NCBI RefSeq assembly: GCF_900112705.1
Contig: NZ_FOMR01000006.1
Location: 1 to 64,000 of the forward strand
Length of the DNA: 64,000 nucleotides
Source of the DNA: Lentibacillus persicus
GTDB taxonomy: Bacteria; Bacillota; Bacilli; Bacillales; Amphibacillaceae
Reading direction: 5' to 3'
Part shown: positions 19,699-27,880 of the stretch, piece by piece
How the letters are laid out: each line of letters opens with the position of its first letter
How positions within the stretch are numbered: the stretch's first letter is position 1
The notes under the pieces: generated by a model
What the model was told of the DNA's origin: nothing
Seen by the model: the letters and a program-made list of their open reading frames with translations, nothing else
Databases searched by the model: none
Translations under genes and position numbers: made by a program

Positions 19699-19829
19699 AT
19701 CCTAACCCCCCTTTCAAAAATTCTTAGGAACTTTTAACATTTAATGTACGTCTGAATTACGTCTGAATCGTAAAATGAACAGAAGCCTTTGCCGCCGAAC
19801 AGCAAAGGCTTCCTGAATTTGAATCCAAT

Positions 19830-20648
19830 TTAAGGAAAACGCGGGAATTGCTTAAAGTCAGGCTTTCTTTTTTCTTTGAAAGCATCCCGGCCTTCCTTCG
19901 CTTCCTCTGTTGTATAGTAAAGCAATGTTGCATCTCCGCCCATTTGCTGTAAGCCGGCAAGTCCATCAGTATCTGCGTTGAATGAGGCTTTAAGGAAGCG
20001 AAGCGCAGTAGGTGATTTTTCAAGCATTTCTTCACACCATTGAATTGTCTCTTCCTCAAGTTTTTCAACAGGAACAACGGTATTGACCAGCCCCATGTCA
20101 TAAGCTTCCTCTGCATTATACTGACGGCATAAATACCAGATTTCACGCGCGCGTTTATGTCCCACCATACGAGCAAGCAAACCAGCTCCATATCCGGCGT
20201 CAAAACTTCCTACCTTAGGACCTGTCTGACCAAAAATTGCATTATCAGCAGCAATCGTCAGATCACATACCACATGCAACACATGACCGCCGCCGATAGC
20301 ATACCCCGAGACCATTGCTACAACCGGCTTTGGAATTGTGCGGATAAGCCGCTGCAAATCAAGAACGTTCAAGCGTGGAACCTGATCATCTCCAACGTAC
20401 CCGCCATGACCGCGTACCGATTGATCACCGCCGGAACAGAATGCTTTGTCACCTGCGCCGGCTAATATAATAACACCAATCGATGAATCATCACGTGCAT
20501 CCGCAAATGCATCGATCATTTCGTTGACAGTGAGCGGTGTGAACGCGTTGCGCTTTTCCGGACGATTCATTGTCACCTTGGCGATGCCATCATACTTTTC
20601 ATAAATAATTTCTTCGTATTTTTTCGCTTCTTCCCATTGAACAGTCAT
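19830..20648 (-). CDS. menB: 1,4-dihydroxy-2-naphthoyl-CoA synthase
   Basis: This 272-residue crotonase-family enzyme cyclises o-succinylbenzoyl-CoA. Family features are RPEKRNAF near residue 32, [11 protein letters not shown] near residue 75 and [11 protein letters not shown] near residue 117. An upstream ATG at 20663 overlaps the AGGAGG ribosome binding site itself, so the ATG at 20648 (MTVQWEEA) is the real start. It lies 25 bases after menH in the same operon. Confidence 0.97.
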   Translation of the reverse strand: MTVQWEEAKKYEEIIYEKYDGIAKVTMNRPEKRNAFTPLTVNEMIDAFADARDDSSIGVIILAGAGDKAFCSGGDQSVRGHGGYVGDDQVPRLNVLDLQRLIRTIPKPVVAMVSGYAIGGGHVLHVVCDLTIAADNAIFGQTGPKVGSFDAGYGAGLLARMVGHKRAREIWYLCRQYNAEEAYDMGLVNTVVPVEKLEEETIQWCEEMLEKSPTALRFLKASFNADTDGLAGLQQMGGDATLLYYTTEEAKEGRDAFKEKRKPDFKQFPRFP

Positions 20649-20673
20649 TGTTTTCCTCCTCATATGTACTAAG

Positions 20674-21474
20674 TTAAACAGTTTTCAAAAATTCACTTAC
20701 TATTCTACCAAAAACAACGGGTTGTTCCACATGAATTGCATGGCCCGCGCCCTCTACTACGGTTAGCTCCGCTTTAGGAATTTGTTTTTTCATTGATTGA
20801 TTTATAGCTGTGAATTTGTCATCCCTTCCACCGGCAACTAACAGCACGGGCACTTTAAGGTTCTGCAATGCATCCCACCAGGAAGGCTGAGCACCCGTCC
20901 CCATATATTGCAATGATTGTGCAAGCCCTTCAGCTGATTGGAAAAGCCTTTCAGTACGTATTTTATGACGCACTTCTTCTGGTAAATGTTTTTGCGTGTG
21001 AAAAAGCGGGATGTTTTCCCAGAATTCAACAAACGCTTCTACACCATCGCTTTGAATCCGCTGAGCCAGCTGTTCGTCATTCTGCCGGCGTTCTTCTTTA
21101 TCCTTTTCATCTGACAGCCCAGGCGACGCACTCTCCAGCGTCAAGGATTTCACCATACCCGGATAAAGTACAGCAAATGACAATGCTGCCCGTCCGCCCA
21201 TTGAATAACCAACGAGATGGACTTTTTTCCATTGCAGTGATTCAACTAATTCTGCCAAATCCCCGCAAAAACGCTCCATGTCTTTGGGCATTTTCGACTC
21301 AGTCCGGCCGTGACCCGGGAGATCAATTGTCAAACTCTGCAGATCTTCCGGCAGCCGGGCAGCGATAGTGTCCCATGTCCCGCCAGTACCGGTAAAACCA
21401 TGCAAAAAGACAACCGGTTCTCCTTTACCCTTTACTTCATACCAATAAACCGTGTGATTGATTGTTTTATACAA
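20674..21474 (-). CDS. menH: SHCHC synthase MenH (alpha/beta hydrolase)
   Basis: This 266-residue alpha/beta hydrolase eliminates pyruvate from SEPHCHC in menaquinone synthesis. The oxyanion motif [10 protein letters not shown] is at residues 25-34, and the nucleophile is Ser91 in GYSMGG. The Asp in GGRDD near residue 215 and the His in GAGHAIH near residue 244 complete the triad. It starts with TTG behind a weak GCGAGGA. It sits between menD and menB, as in B. subtilis (ytxM). Confidence 0.93.
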   Translation of the reverse strand: MYKTINHTVYWYEVKGKGEPVVFLHGFTGTGGTWDTIAARLPEDLQSLTIDLPGHGRTESKMPKDMERFCGDLAELVESLQWKKVHLVGYSMGGRAALSFAVLYPGMVKSLTLESASPGLSDEKDKEERRQNDEQLAQRIQSDGVEAFVEFWENIPLFHTQKHLPEEVRHKIRTERLFQSAEGLAQSLQYMGTGAQPSWWDALQNLKVPVLLVAGGRDDKFTAINQSMKKQIPKAELTVVEGAGHAIHVEQPVVFGRIVSEFLKTV

Positions 21475-21510
21475 ATTATCAGTCCTCGCTCGTTAGTATG
21501 CTTTCTATCA

Positions 21511-23256
21511 TCAGCGAAGATACGTCAATAATGCATTCTCAATTTGTGCCCATTTCGTGCGATGCCATTGTAAATTTTCTGTCCGGTCTGTCTTAACTTC
21601 AATTACCGACAATCCCTCGTGCTGATAACTTTGATTTAAAACTTTTGTTAATTCAACTTCGTTTGCCGGCTGTTCATATGTTCCGCCGTACATCTTTACC
21701 GCGTCGCCAATGTCAATATTTAACGGTGTTCCAAACAGTGTCTCAAAGTGAGCTTCGTGGTTTACTTGCGGGAGGAAAGAGAAGATGCCACCGCCATTGT
21801 TATTGATCACGACAATCGTTATATTCAACCCGTAATGTTTAGCTGCCAGAAGTCCATTCATATCATGGAAGAAAGATAAATCACCAAGTACTAGCGTTGT
21901 CGCATCGCCCGCTGCTGCTGCTCCGAGCCCACTTGAAATCATACCATCAATGCCATTAGCACCCCGGTTTGCCAACACTTGAACGTTTTTCGGCGTCGCC
22001 AGGAAAAATGTATCAAGATCACGAACGCTCATGCTGTTGCCAACATATAGACTACTCTCGTCAGGGACCGCTTCAGCCAGGCACCTGACAGCTTCGCCTT
22101 CAGTCATATCAGGTTGAGTGTCCGTTTCAAGCAAATGAATTTTAGCTGTCTCGTTCATTTTTTTCCATGTCTTAAGCCACTCTGCGTCAAACGCATTTGC
22201 CATGTTATAAGTTGCTAAATCCCTGCACAATTCTGCACCATCGGCGTAAATCAACTCGGTTATATTACCCGCTGGTTCCCTATAACCTTGCACGTTTTCG
22301 ACAACAAACTGCGCACAATCATTGTGATCCTTGACATAAAAAAGATACGGTTTGGATACCGGCATGGCTCCGAAACGAATGATGAAGTCTGGTTTCAAAT
22401 GTTTCCTGATGGTCTCGCTTCTTAAAATAGCGTCATAACTTTCAATCACCAAATCTTTTTCGTGCTCTCCGGCTCTGACTTGCGACAGGGGATCAGCAAG
22501 AATCGGGATTTGCCACAACTTGGCTAATTCTGTGACTGCTGACGCAAAATCAGGATCAGTTTGCGGACCGCAGACAATCAGTCCTTTCCGAAACGAAGTC
22601 AGCATAGTTGTCAGCCGTTTAAGCTGCTCTTCGTCCAAACGGCGTTCACCTTCAATCGTTGTATAAAATGACTGTTCGGACCGATCTCCCCAGAGGTTTT
22701 CCAGTGAGAAATCGGGGATTAGCGGCTCACGATAAGGAAAATTCAAATGCACAGGGCCTTGATTTCCTTCATTTGCAGTATGGACTGCCCGCGAAGCTTT
22801 TGAACGTGCGTACCGAAGCATCGGATCATCTGCCTCGGGCAGGGCCATTTCATGGAACCATTTTGGATAATCTCCATAAAGCTTAATTTGATCAATTGCC
22901 TGCGGTGCACCTGTGTCGCGCAGTTCATGCGGCCGATCCGCCGTGAGCACAATCAAGGGCGTCCGGCTGTAGTATGATTCAATAACAGCCGGAAAATAAT
23001 TCGCTGCTGCTGTACCTGAAGAACAGACGATTGCCACAGCATGTTGTTTCTTTTTTGCCATTCCTAAAGCAAAAAAAGCGGCTGAACGCTCATCAATCAC
23101 AATACGCTCATGCAAATCAGGGTGCTCAGCTATTGTCATAGCGAGCGGCGTCGAACGCGAACCGGGTGAAATAACGACATCCGTTAAGCCGCTTGCTGCC
23201 AGTTCATCCACAAAATTCGCGGTATACCGTGTGAGATTTTCGGTGTGATTCATCAT
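21511..23256 (-). CDS. menD: SEPHCHC synthase MenD
   Basis: This 581-residue thiamine-diphosphate enzyme condenses isochorismate with 2-oxoglutarate. The N-terminal SPGSRSTPLA motif and the ThDP-binding segment GDLSFFHDMNGL ending in NNNGGGIFSFL are clear. Length is normal. The ATG has a GGAGG ribosome binding site within the end of menF, whose stop codon lies two bases away from the menD start, indicating translational coupling. Confidence 0.97.
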   Translation of the reverse strand: MMNHTENLTRYTANFVDELAASGLTDVVISPGSRSTPLAMTIAEHPDLHERIVIDERSAAFFALGMAKKKQHAVAIVCSSGTAAANYFPAVIESYYSRTPLIVLTADRPHELRDTGAPQAIDQIKLYGDYPKWFHEMALPEADDPMLRYARSKASRAVHTANEGNQGPVHLNFPYREPLIPDFSLENLWGDRSEQSFYTTIEGERRLDEEQLKRLTTMLTSFRKGLIVCGPQTDPDFASAVTELAKLWQIPILADPLSQVRAGEHEKDLVIESYDAILRSETIRKHLKPDFIIRFGAMPVSKPYLFYVKDHNDCAQFVVENVQGYREPAGNITELIYADGAELCRDLATYNMANAFDAEWLKTWKKMNETAKIHLLETDTQPDMTEGEAVRCLAEAVPDESSLYVGNSMSVRDLDTFFLATPKNVQVLANRGANGIDGMISSGLGAAAAGDATTLVLGDLSFFHDMNGLLAAKHYGLNITIVVINNNGGGIFSFLPQVNHEAHFETLFGTPLNIDIGDAVKMYGGTYEQPANEVELTKVLNQSYQHEGLSVIEVKTDRTENLQWHRTKWAQIENALLTYLR

Positions 23257-23257
23257 T

Positions 23258-24643
23258 TCAGCCTCCCAACACAGACAGCATCGGCATGAATTTTATGCCG
23301 GTTTCTTTATATTCTTCATCGGGATCAGAATCTCTGACAATACCACACCCGGCAAACAGTGATGCCTGCTTTTCTTGAATAAGACCTGATCGAATCGCTA
23401 CTGCAAACTCCCCGTGAAGATTACTGTCCATCCAGCCGACAGGTGCTCCATACCAGCCTCTGTCCAGTTGTTCATGTTCACGGATGAACGCGAGAGACTC
23501 CTCTGTCGGCACACCACCAAGTGCAGGGGTTGGATGCAGTTTGTCAATAATATCGAAAATACTATGCTTTTCTTTTAAAACGGCTTTTACCGGTGTATAT
23601 AAATGCTGTAAATTTTTAAGCGGATAAATGACAGGATTATCCGGTATATTCACGGCCCGGCAATAATGTACCATCGATTGCCTAATCATTTTCACCACAA
23701 ATTCGTGTTCGCTGCGATTTTTCTCATCATGAAGCAATGACTGAGCGATTTGTTCATCCTCTTCCTTTGTTTGTCCGCGGGGTGCTGTACCGGCAAGGCA
23801 AGTTGACAGCACTTCTTCTTGTTCCTGTTTAATAAGCCTTTCCGGAGAAGCCCCGAGAAAACAATCACCATTACGTTCAAAAGCAAACACATAACTGTTT
23901 GGCTGCTGCTCAATCAAGTTATATAAAATAGTTGATACGGCAGATTTGTCAGATAGTTTGACGAGAAGTTTGCGGGCAAGAACAATTTTATCCGCCTTAT
24001 TCGCTTTAATAAATTCGGTTGCATGTCTTACTGTCTGTTTCCAGCTTTCAGGATCAACTTCCTGCTTTTTTTCAATAGTGACATCGTCCGGAAGCGCGGA
24101 AGAGTGCGTTAGAAGTGAACGTTCGAGTTTATTTAAACGCTGTGTAATCTCCGATGCCTTGTCAATTCCATTCACTTTAACATTAATCGTTAAATAACAA
24201 TTCTCAGCAGACCGGGTTAATACGATTTCCGGCACGGTCAAGGAAAGGGGTGGAAAATTATTCCACAAAGACGTTCGTTGAGATAATGGGTCAAATGACA
24301 TCCCGCCCATTGTGACTAACCCCGTCCCTGGCTTTTTATATGGATTATGGATAATTGCTTCATCACGCAACTTCTGCCATGATTTTTCTGCCTCGTCCAT
24401 TCGGTTGGACCCGGCTGTTATTTCATGGGCACAGCCAACACCTGCAATATAGAAGCCCTCTGAAGTACTCCCCCAGAACCCTCGGTCCATGGACAGATTT
24501 TCACCTGCTCCGATAAACGCTATCGGGTCAGCTTTATTGATTTGTTTTGTCATGCTCATTATTCGTGCTGTGTGATTCTGTTTTGCTTCATTGATTGCTT
24601 TTTCAAGCATCGACTGAAGGGATGCCTCTTGTACTTCTATCAT
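23258..24643 (-). CDS. menF: isochorismate synthase MenF
   Basis: This 461-residue chorismate-binding enzyme converts chorismate to isochorismate, the first committed step to menaquinone. Family motifs include KIVLARKL, FLGASPERL, TCLAGTAPRG, HPTPALGG and GEFAVAIRSG. It is the first gene of the minus-strand men operon. The operon promoter lies in the 176-base gap shared with divergent menA. Confidence 0.96.
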   Translation of the reverse strand: MIEVQEASLQSMLEKAINEAKQNHTARIMSMTKQINKADPIAFIGAGENLSMDRGFWGSTSEGFYIAGVGCAHEITAGSNRMDEAEKSWQKLRDEAIIHNPYKKPGTGLVTMGGMSFDPLSQRTSLWNNFPPLSLTVPEIVLTRSAENCYLTINVKVNGIDKASEITQRLNKLERSLLTHSSALPDDVTIEKKQEVDPESWKQTVRHATEFIKANKADKIVLARKLLVKLSDKSAVSTILYNLIEQQPNSYVFAFERNGDCFLGASPERLIKQEQEEVLSTCLAGTAPRGQTKEEDEQIAQSLLHDEKNRSEHEFVVKMIRQSMVHYCRAVNIPDNPVIYPLKNLQHLYTPVKAVLKEKHSIFDIIDKLHPTPALGGVPTEESLAFIREHEQLDRGWYGAPVGWMDSNLHGEFAVAIRSGLIQEKQASLFAGCGIVRDSDPDEEYKETGIKFMPMLSVLGG

Positions 24644-24689
24644 CTATATTAACCTCCGTAATTATCTACCATTACAAAGTACCACATCT

Positions 24690-24718
24690 ATTTTATTCTT
24701 TTTTCACAAGTTCCTCAA
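24690..24718 (-). promoter_or_regulatory. sigma-A promoter of the menF operon
   Basis: On the minus strand TTGAGG (24713-24718), a 17-base spacer and TAAAAT (24690-24695) lie about 45 bases before the menF start. Confidence 0.7.
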
Positions 24719-24759
24719 GAAAATTTGTCTGAAAGTGACGATTCCCTGACTTTTCCGGA

Positions 24760-24788
24760 TTGACACCCTAAAGTGAATTGCCTAAACT
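24760..24788 (+). promoter_or_regulatory. sigma-A promoter of menA
   Basis: A perfect TTGACA (24760-24765), a 17-base spacer and TAAACT (24783-24788) lie about 30 bases before the menA start, back to back with the menF promoter. Confidence 0.8.
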
Positions 24789-24819
24789 TATAGTGATATG
24801 AATAAAGGAGCGAGAATCG

Positions 24820-25749
24820 ATGGAGCCCATAACATCACTAAAAGACGAACTAAATGAAAGAAGCGGTTTTCATATATGGTGGCGGCTTCTGCGTCCGCAT
24901 ACACTGACCGCCTCTATTATCCCCGTATTTGTCGGTACAATGTTTGCACTTACCACACATCAAATTAATATGTGGTTATTTGCTGCAATGCTTCTGGCTT
25001 CGATACTGATTCAGTCAGCTACAAATATGTTCAATGAATATTACGACTTTGTACGGGGACTGGACAATGAACAATCGGTAGGAATCGGCGGCACGATTGT
25101 CAGAGACGGCATTTCGCCGAAAACGGTAAAGACGATGGCTTTCGCTTTTTTTGGGATTGCTATTCTTCTCGGGGTGTTTATATCCATTGAATCAAGCTGG
25201 TGGATTGCGGTTATCGGTTTAATTTGTATGCTTTTTGGTTATCTGTATACTGGCGGGCCATTCCCAATTGCCTATACCCCTTTTGGGGAATTGTTTTCCG
25301 GGTTTTTTATGGGAACCGTCATTATTGGCATCAGCTACTATATACAAACATCGGTCATAACTAGTTCGGTGATTTGGCTTTCAGTTCCAATCGCTATTTT
25401 TATCGGCGGTATTATGATGTCAAATAATATTCGTGATTTGGATGGGGATAAAGAAAACGGCAGGAAAACCATTGCCATTCTTCTTGGTCGGAAGAACGCC
25501 ATCCGGTTCTTGGCGTTCATGTTTATCACTGCTTATTTGTTAACAGGGCTTTACATTGTTTCCGACGTCCTGCCGGTATGGTCGGTTATTGCATTTCTCA
25601 GCGCGATTAAAGCCAGTGATGTTATCCGTAAATTCCACGGTAAAACAAAACCGCTGGAAATGATGCCAGCTATGGCTGCAACGGGTAAAACCAATACAAT
25701 ATACGGTTTTCTGCTTGGACTTTCGCTATTAGTCAGCAACTTTTTCTAA
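24820..25749 (+). CDS. menA: 1,4-dihydroxy-2-naphthoate polyprenyltransferase
   Basis: This 309-residue UbiA-family membrane prenyltransferase attaches the polyprenyl tail to DHNA. The two Asp-rich motifs are visible: NEYYDFVRGLD at residues 72-82 and NNIRDLDGDKENGRKT near residue 197. About eight or nine hydrophobic segments are present. An AAAGGAG ribosome binding site precedes the ATG. It diverges from menF and is followed closely by a thioesterase gene that may be its upstream partner in the pathway. Confidence 0.96.
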   Translation: MEPITSLKDELNERSGFHIWWRLLRPHTLTASIIPVFVGTMFALTTHQINMWLFAAMLLASILIQSATNMFNEYYDFVRGLDNEQSVGIGGTIVRDGISPKTVKTMAFAFFGIAILLGVFISIESSWWIAVIGLICMLFGYLYTGGPFPIAYTPFGELFSGFFMGTVIIGISYYIQTSVITSSVIWLSVPIAIFIGGIMMSNNIRDLDGDKENGRKTIAILLGRKNAIRFLAFMFITAYLLTGLYIVSDVLPVWSVIAFLSAIKASDVIRKFHGKTKPLEMMPAMAATGKTNTIYGFLLGLSLLVSNFF

Positions 25750-25815
25750 TACTTCTAATACTGCAGACGGACGAACCACCGCTTTGCCTATCTCAATTAA
25801 AGGAGTTTCTCTTAA

Positions 25816-26208
25816 TTGGATTACAACGATACACTTATTGAAGCACTGGGGATTGAAACAGTTTCACTTGAAGAAGATTGCGTCATCATGACAATGCCTG
25901 TTGACACAAGAACGCTTCAGCCGGCAGGATTTTTGCACGGCGGGGCTAATGTGGCATTAGCTGAAACAGCTGCCAGCATGGGTGCGTTTATAAACACAGA
26001 TACAGAACAATTTAATGTATTCGGACTCGAAATCAATGCCAACCATATCAAAAGCAAACGCGAAGGCACGGTTACCGCAACGGCAGTGCCACTCCACAAG
26101 GGGAAAACAACAATGGTGTGGGAAATCAATATTACGGATGAACAAGATGACTTAATATGCATATCCCGCTGCACAATTGGTGTTGTTCCTAAGAATAGAA
26201 AGGAGTAA
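25816..26208 (+). CDS. menI: PaaI-family hotdog thioesterase, probable DHNA-CoA thioesterase
   Basis: This 130-residue hotdog-fold protein has the motif GFLHGGANVALAETAAS, with H41 and the catalytic-type Glu50. Enzymes of this type hydrolyse DHNA-CoA to DHNA, the step between MenB and MenA. The position right after menA supports that role, which remains inferred. It starts with TTG, ten bases after AAAGGAG. B. subtilis YuxO is a comparable protein encoded elsewhere. Confidence 0.8.
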   Translation: MDYNDTLIEALGIETVSLEEDCVIMTMPVDTRTLQPAGFLHGGANVALAETAASMGAFINTDTEQFNVFGLEINANHIKSKREGTVTATAVPLHKGKTTMVWEINITDEQDDLICISRCTIGVVPKNRKE

Positions 26209-26213
26209 TCTTG

Positions 26214-26564
26214 ATGCTGAGCAACGAAAAACTACATGATTTCAAAAAACGGTTAATGAACATGAAGGAAGAAATTGAATCCGATTTGGAATCTGAAGAC
26301 GAAACTACTCCAAACGAAGCAACCGGTGACTTAGCTGATTATGATAACCATCCGGGAGATCTGGGAACTGAGCAATTTGAACAAGAAAGAGATGCAGGTC
26401 TCGACATGGTCAGAAGAGAACGACTTGATGAAATTGAAGCCGCTCTGGAACGTATTGACAATGGGACGTACGGAATAAGTGAAAAATCCGGCAAACCCAT
26501 ACCGGAAGAACGGCTTGAAGCCGAGCCAACAGCAAGAAATCTCGTAGAAGAAGAGCAGGAATGA
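26214..26564 (+). CDS. yteA: YteA-family protein (DksA/TraR-like) lacking zinc-finger cysteines
   Basis: This 116-residue acidic protein has an N-terminal coiled coil (residues about 1-35), a central DYDNHPGDLGTEQFEQERD segment and an ERIDNGTYGIS motif near residue 84. The motif normally leads into CxxCG. Here it continues SEKSGKPIPEERL with no cysteine, as in YteA proteins. The family is linked to sporulation. The ATG at 26214 fits the AAAGGAG better than the TTG one codon earlier. It is probably cotranscribed with menA and the thioesterase. Confidence 0.85.
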   Translation: MLSNEKLHDFKKRLMNMKEEIESDLESEDETTPNEATGDLADYDNHPGDLGTEQFEQERDAGLDMVRRERLDEIEAALERIDNGTYGISEKSGKPIPEERLEAEPTARNLVEEEQE

Positions 26565-26592
26565 CTGTCTAAAATAAAGGACAGTCTTTTTT
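26563..26592 (+). terminator. terminator after yteA
   Basis: GACTGTC (26563-26569) pairs with GACAGTC (26580-26586), followed by six T. Confidence 0.88.
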
Positions 26593-26599
26593 ACGGTTC

Positions 26600-26624
26600 A
26601 AAGGTGACCTGGAAGTCACCTTTT
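26600..26624 (+). terminator. second terminator-like hairpin after yteA
   Basis: AAAGGTGAC pairs perfectly with GTCACCTTT across a six-base loop, ending in TTTT. It may back up the preceding terminator and separate yteA from convergent ribU. Confidence 0.7.
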
Positions 26625-26680
26625 CAGAAAACAATTTTGACACAAAAAAAGAGTGCCGCTTATGGACACTCCCGCATAAT

Positions 26681-27271
26681 TTATGAAACTAGACTTGCTT
26701 GTTTTTGTTCAATCCATGTCTTCATTTTAATAAACAATGGCACGAACAATAGTCCGACTACGATACCTTTAATGAGATTGAATGGCAAGATACCAGCTGA
26801 CACAGCAACCCATTTTGCGGTTTCCCCCGCCATTTCAGGTGCGCCAATAAACCATGCATAGGCTGGCAGAATAACGTAATAGTTTAATACACTCATGCCA
26901 AGAGCCATAACAATCGTTCCACTGACGATGCCGGATACGACACTTTTAACACCTTTAAAGCGGTGATAAAGCATTGCAACCGGGACAATGAACATAACCC
27001 CGGCCAGGAAATTGGAAGCTACCCCAATCGGATCGCCCGCTCCTGATACAATCAAATAAAGCAAGTTTTTGATGCCCTCGACTACAACACCTGCCATTGG
27101 TGAAAAAATAAGCGCCGCAATCAACGCCGGCACCTCACTGAAGTCAATTTTCAGATAAGGCGGCAAAAAGGGCAATGGAAAATTCAAAAAGAACAGTACT
27201 AATGAAATCGTTCCAAGCAGAGCTAAAATAATTGTTTTTAATAGTTTTGGCGATTGTAAATTCGTTTTCAC
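26681..27271 (-). CDS. ribU: riboflavin ECF transporter S component
   Basis: This 196-residue integral membrane protein has about five or six hydrophobic helices. It is the substrate-binding S component of an energy-coupling-factor importer for riboflavin. The assignment rests on sequence style (FSEVPALIAALIFSPMAG near residue 44) and on the FMN riboswitch upstream. The GTG at 27271 has GGAGG seven bases away. An upstream in-frame start at 27334 would place that ribosome binding site inside the gene, so I reject it. Its energising ATPases are not in the window. Confidence 0.92.
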   Translation of the reverse strand: MKTNLQSPKLLKTIILALLGTISLVLFFLNFPLPFLPPYLKIDFSEVPALIAALIFSPMAGVVVEGIKNLLYLIVSGAGDPIGVASNFLAGVMFIVPVAMLYHRFKGVKSVVSGIVSGTIVMALGMSVLNYYVILPAYAWFIGAPEMAGETAKWVAVSAGILPFNLIKGIVVGLLFVPLFIKMKTWIEQKQASLVS

Positions 27272-27375
27272 CTTTCTTCCTCCTTCACCTTGATCGATTC
27301 CCATCTCTGTCTGATGAAGGATAAGCCGTTCCACCGCAGTGTCTTTTGAGGATACTCACACTGAAACTGTCTACA

Positions 27376-27415
27376 ACAAAATAAAAACCCTAAAACCTAT
27401 ACGGGGCTTTAGGGT
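27376..27415 (-). terminator. FMN riboswitch terminator
   Basis: On the minus strand ACCCTAAA pairs with TTTTAGGGT (27387-27415), followed by TTTTATTTT. It is expected to form with FMN bound. Confidence 0.85.
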
Positions 27416-27466
27416 ATTGTTCACAGAAAAATTAATACACAATTGTGTAACAGTTTCCGGCTCGTC

Positions 27467-27607
27467 ATCTTCTCCCATCCAGACTTTAACTGTCGGTCCC
27501 GGAATTGCACCAGGTCCACCGCTGAGTTTTACAAAGCGGGTCACGGACTTAGAACATTTGCTTAAGTTCCTTACCGTCGGTCGGGAATTGCACCCTGCCC
27601 CGAAGAT
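27467..27607 (-). promoter_or_regulatory. FMN riboswitch (RFN element) controlling ribU
   Basis: The minus strand has the RFN landmarks: ATCTTCGGGGCAGGGTG, AATTCCCGACCGACGGT, GGTGCAATTCCGGGACCG, ACAGTTAAAGTCTGGATGG and GAGAAGAT. The end segments pair to close the aptamer. It lies directly upstream of ribU, its classical target. Confidence 0.97.
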
Positions 27608-27828
27608 GTAGAATCGATATGCTATTTTAAATGTATTATACAATGAAATGATTCATTTGAAAAGGGAAATGTTTAAATTTGAATTCAATTTTTTCAGAAT
27701 TAAAGGTCATCGTTTCGATCTATTTTTTGAAATTTACCTTCAGCCGCGGAAAGTGATCGAGGCAGCCTCTTCTGCTGTAAGGACAACTTATTATCTTTCT
27801 CATCCATTCCACTCCCTAAAAGCACAAA

Positions 27829-27858
27829 CCCCGGAATGCAGAATAACGCATTCCGGGG
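27829..27858. terminator. terminator of the subtilase gene
   Basis: A perfect stem, CCCCGGAATGC pairing with GCATTCCGGGG, is followed by T-rich sequence on both strands. Confidence 0.85.
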
Positions 27859-27880
27859 TTTGTTTTGCTAAGCTGTCGAA

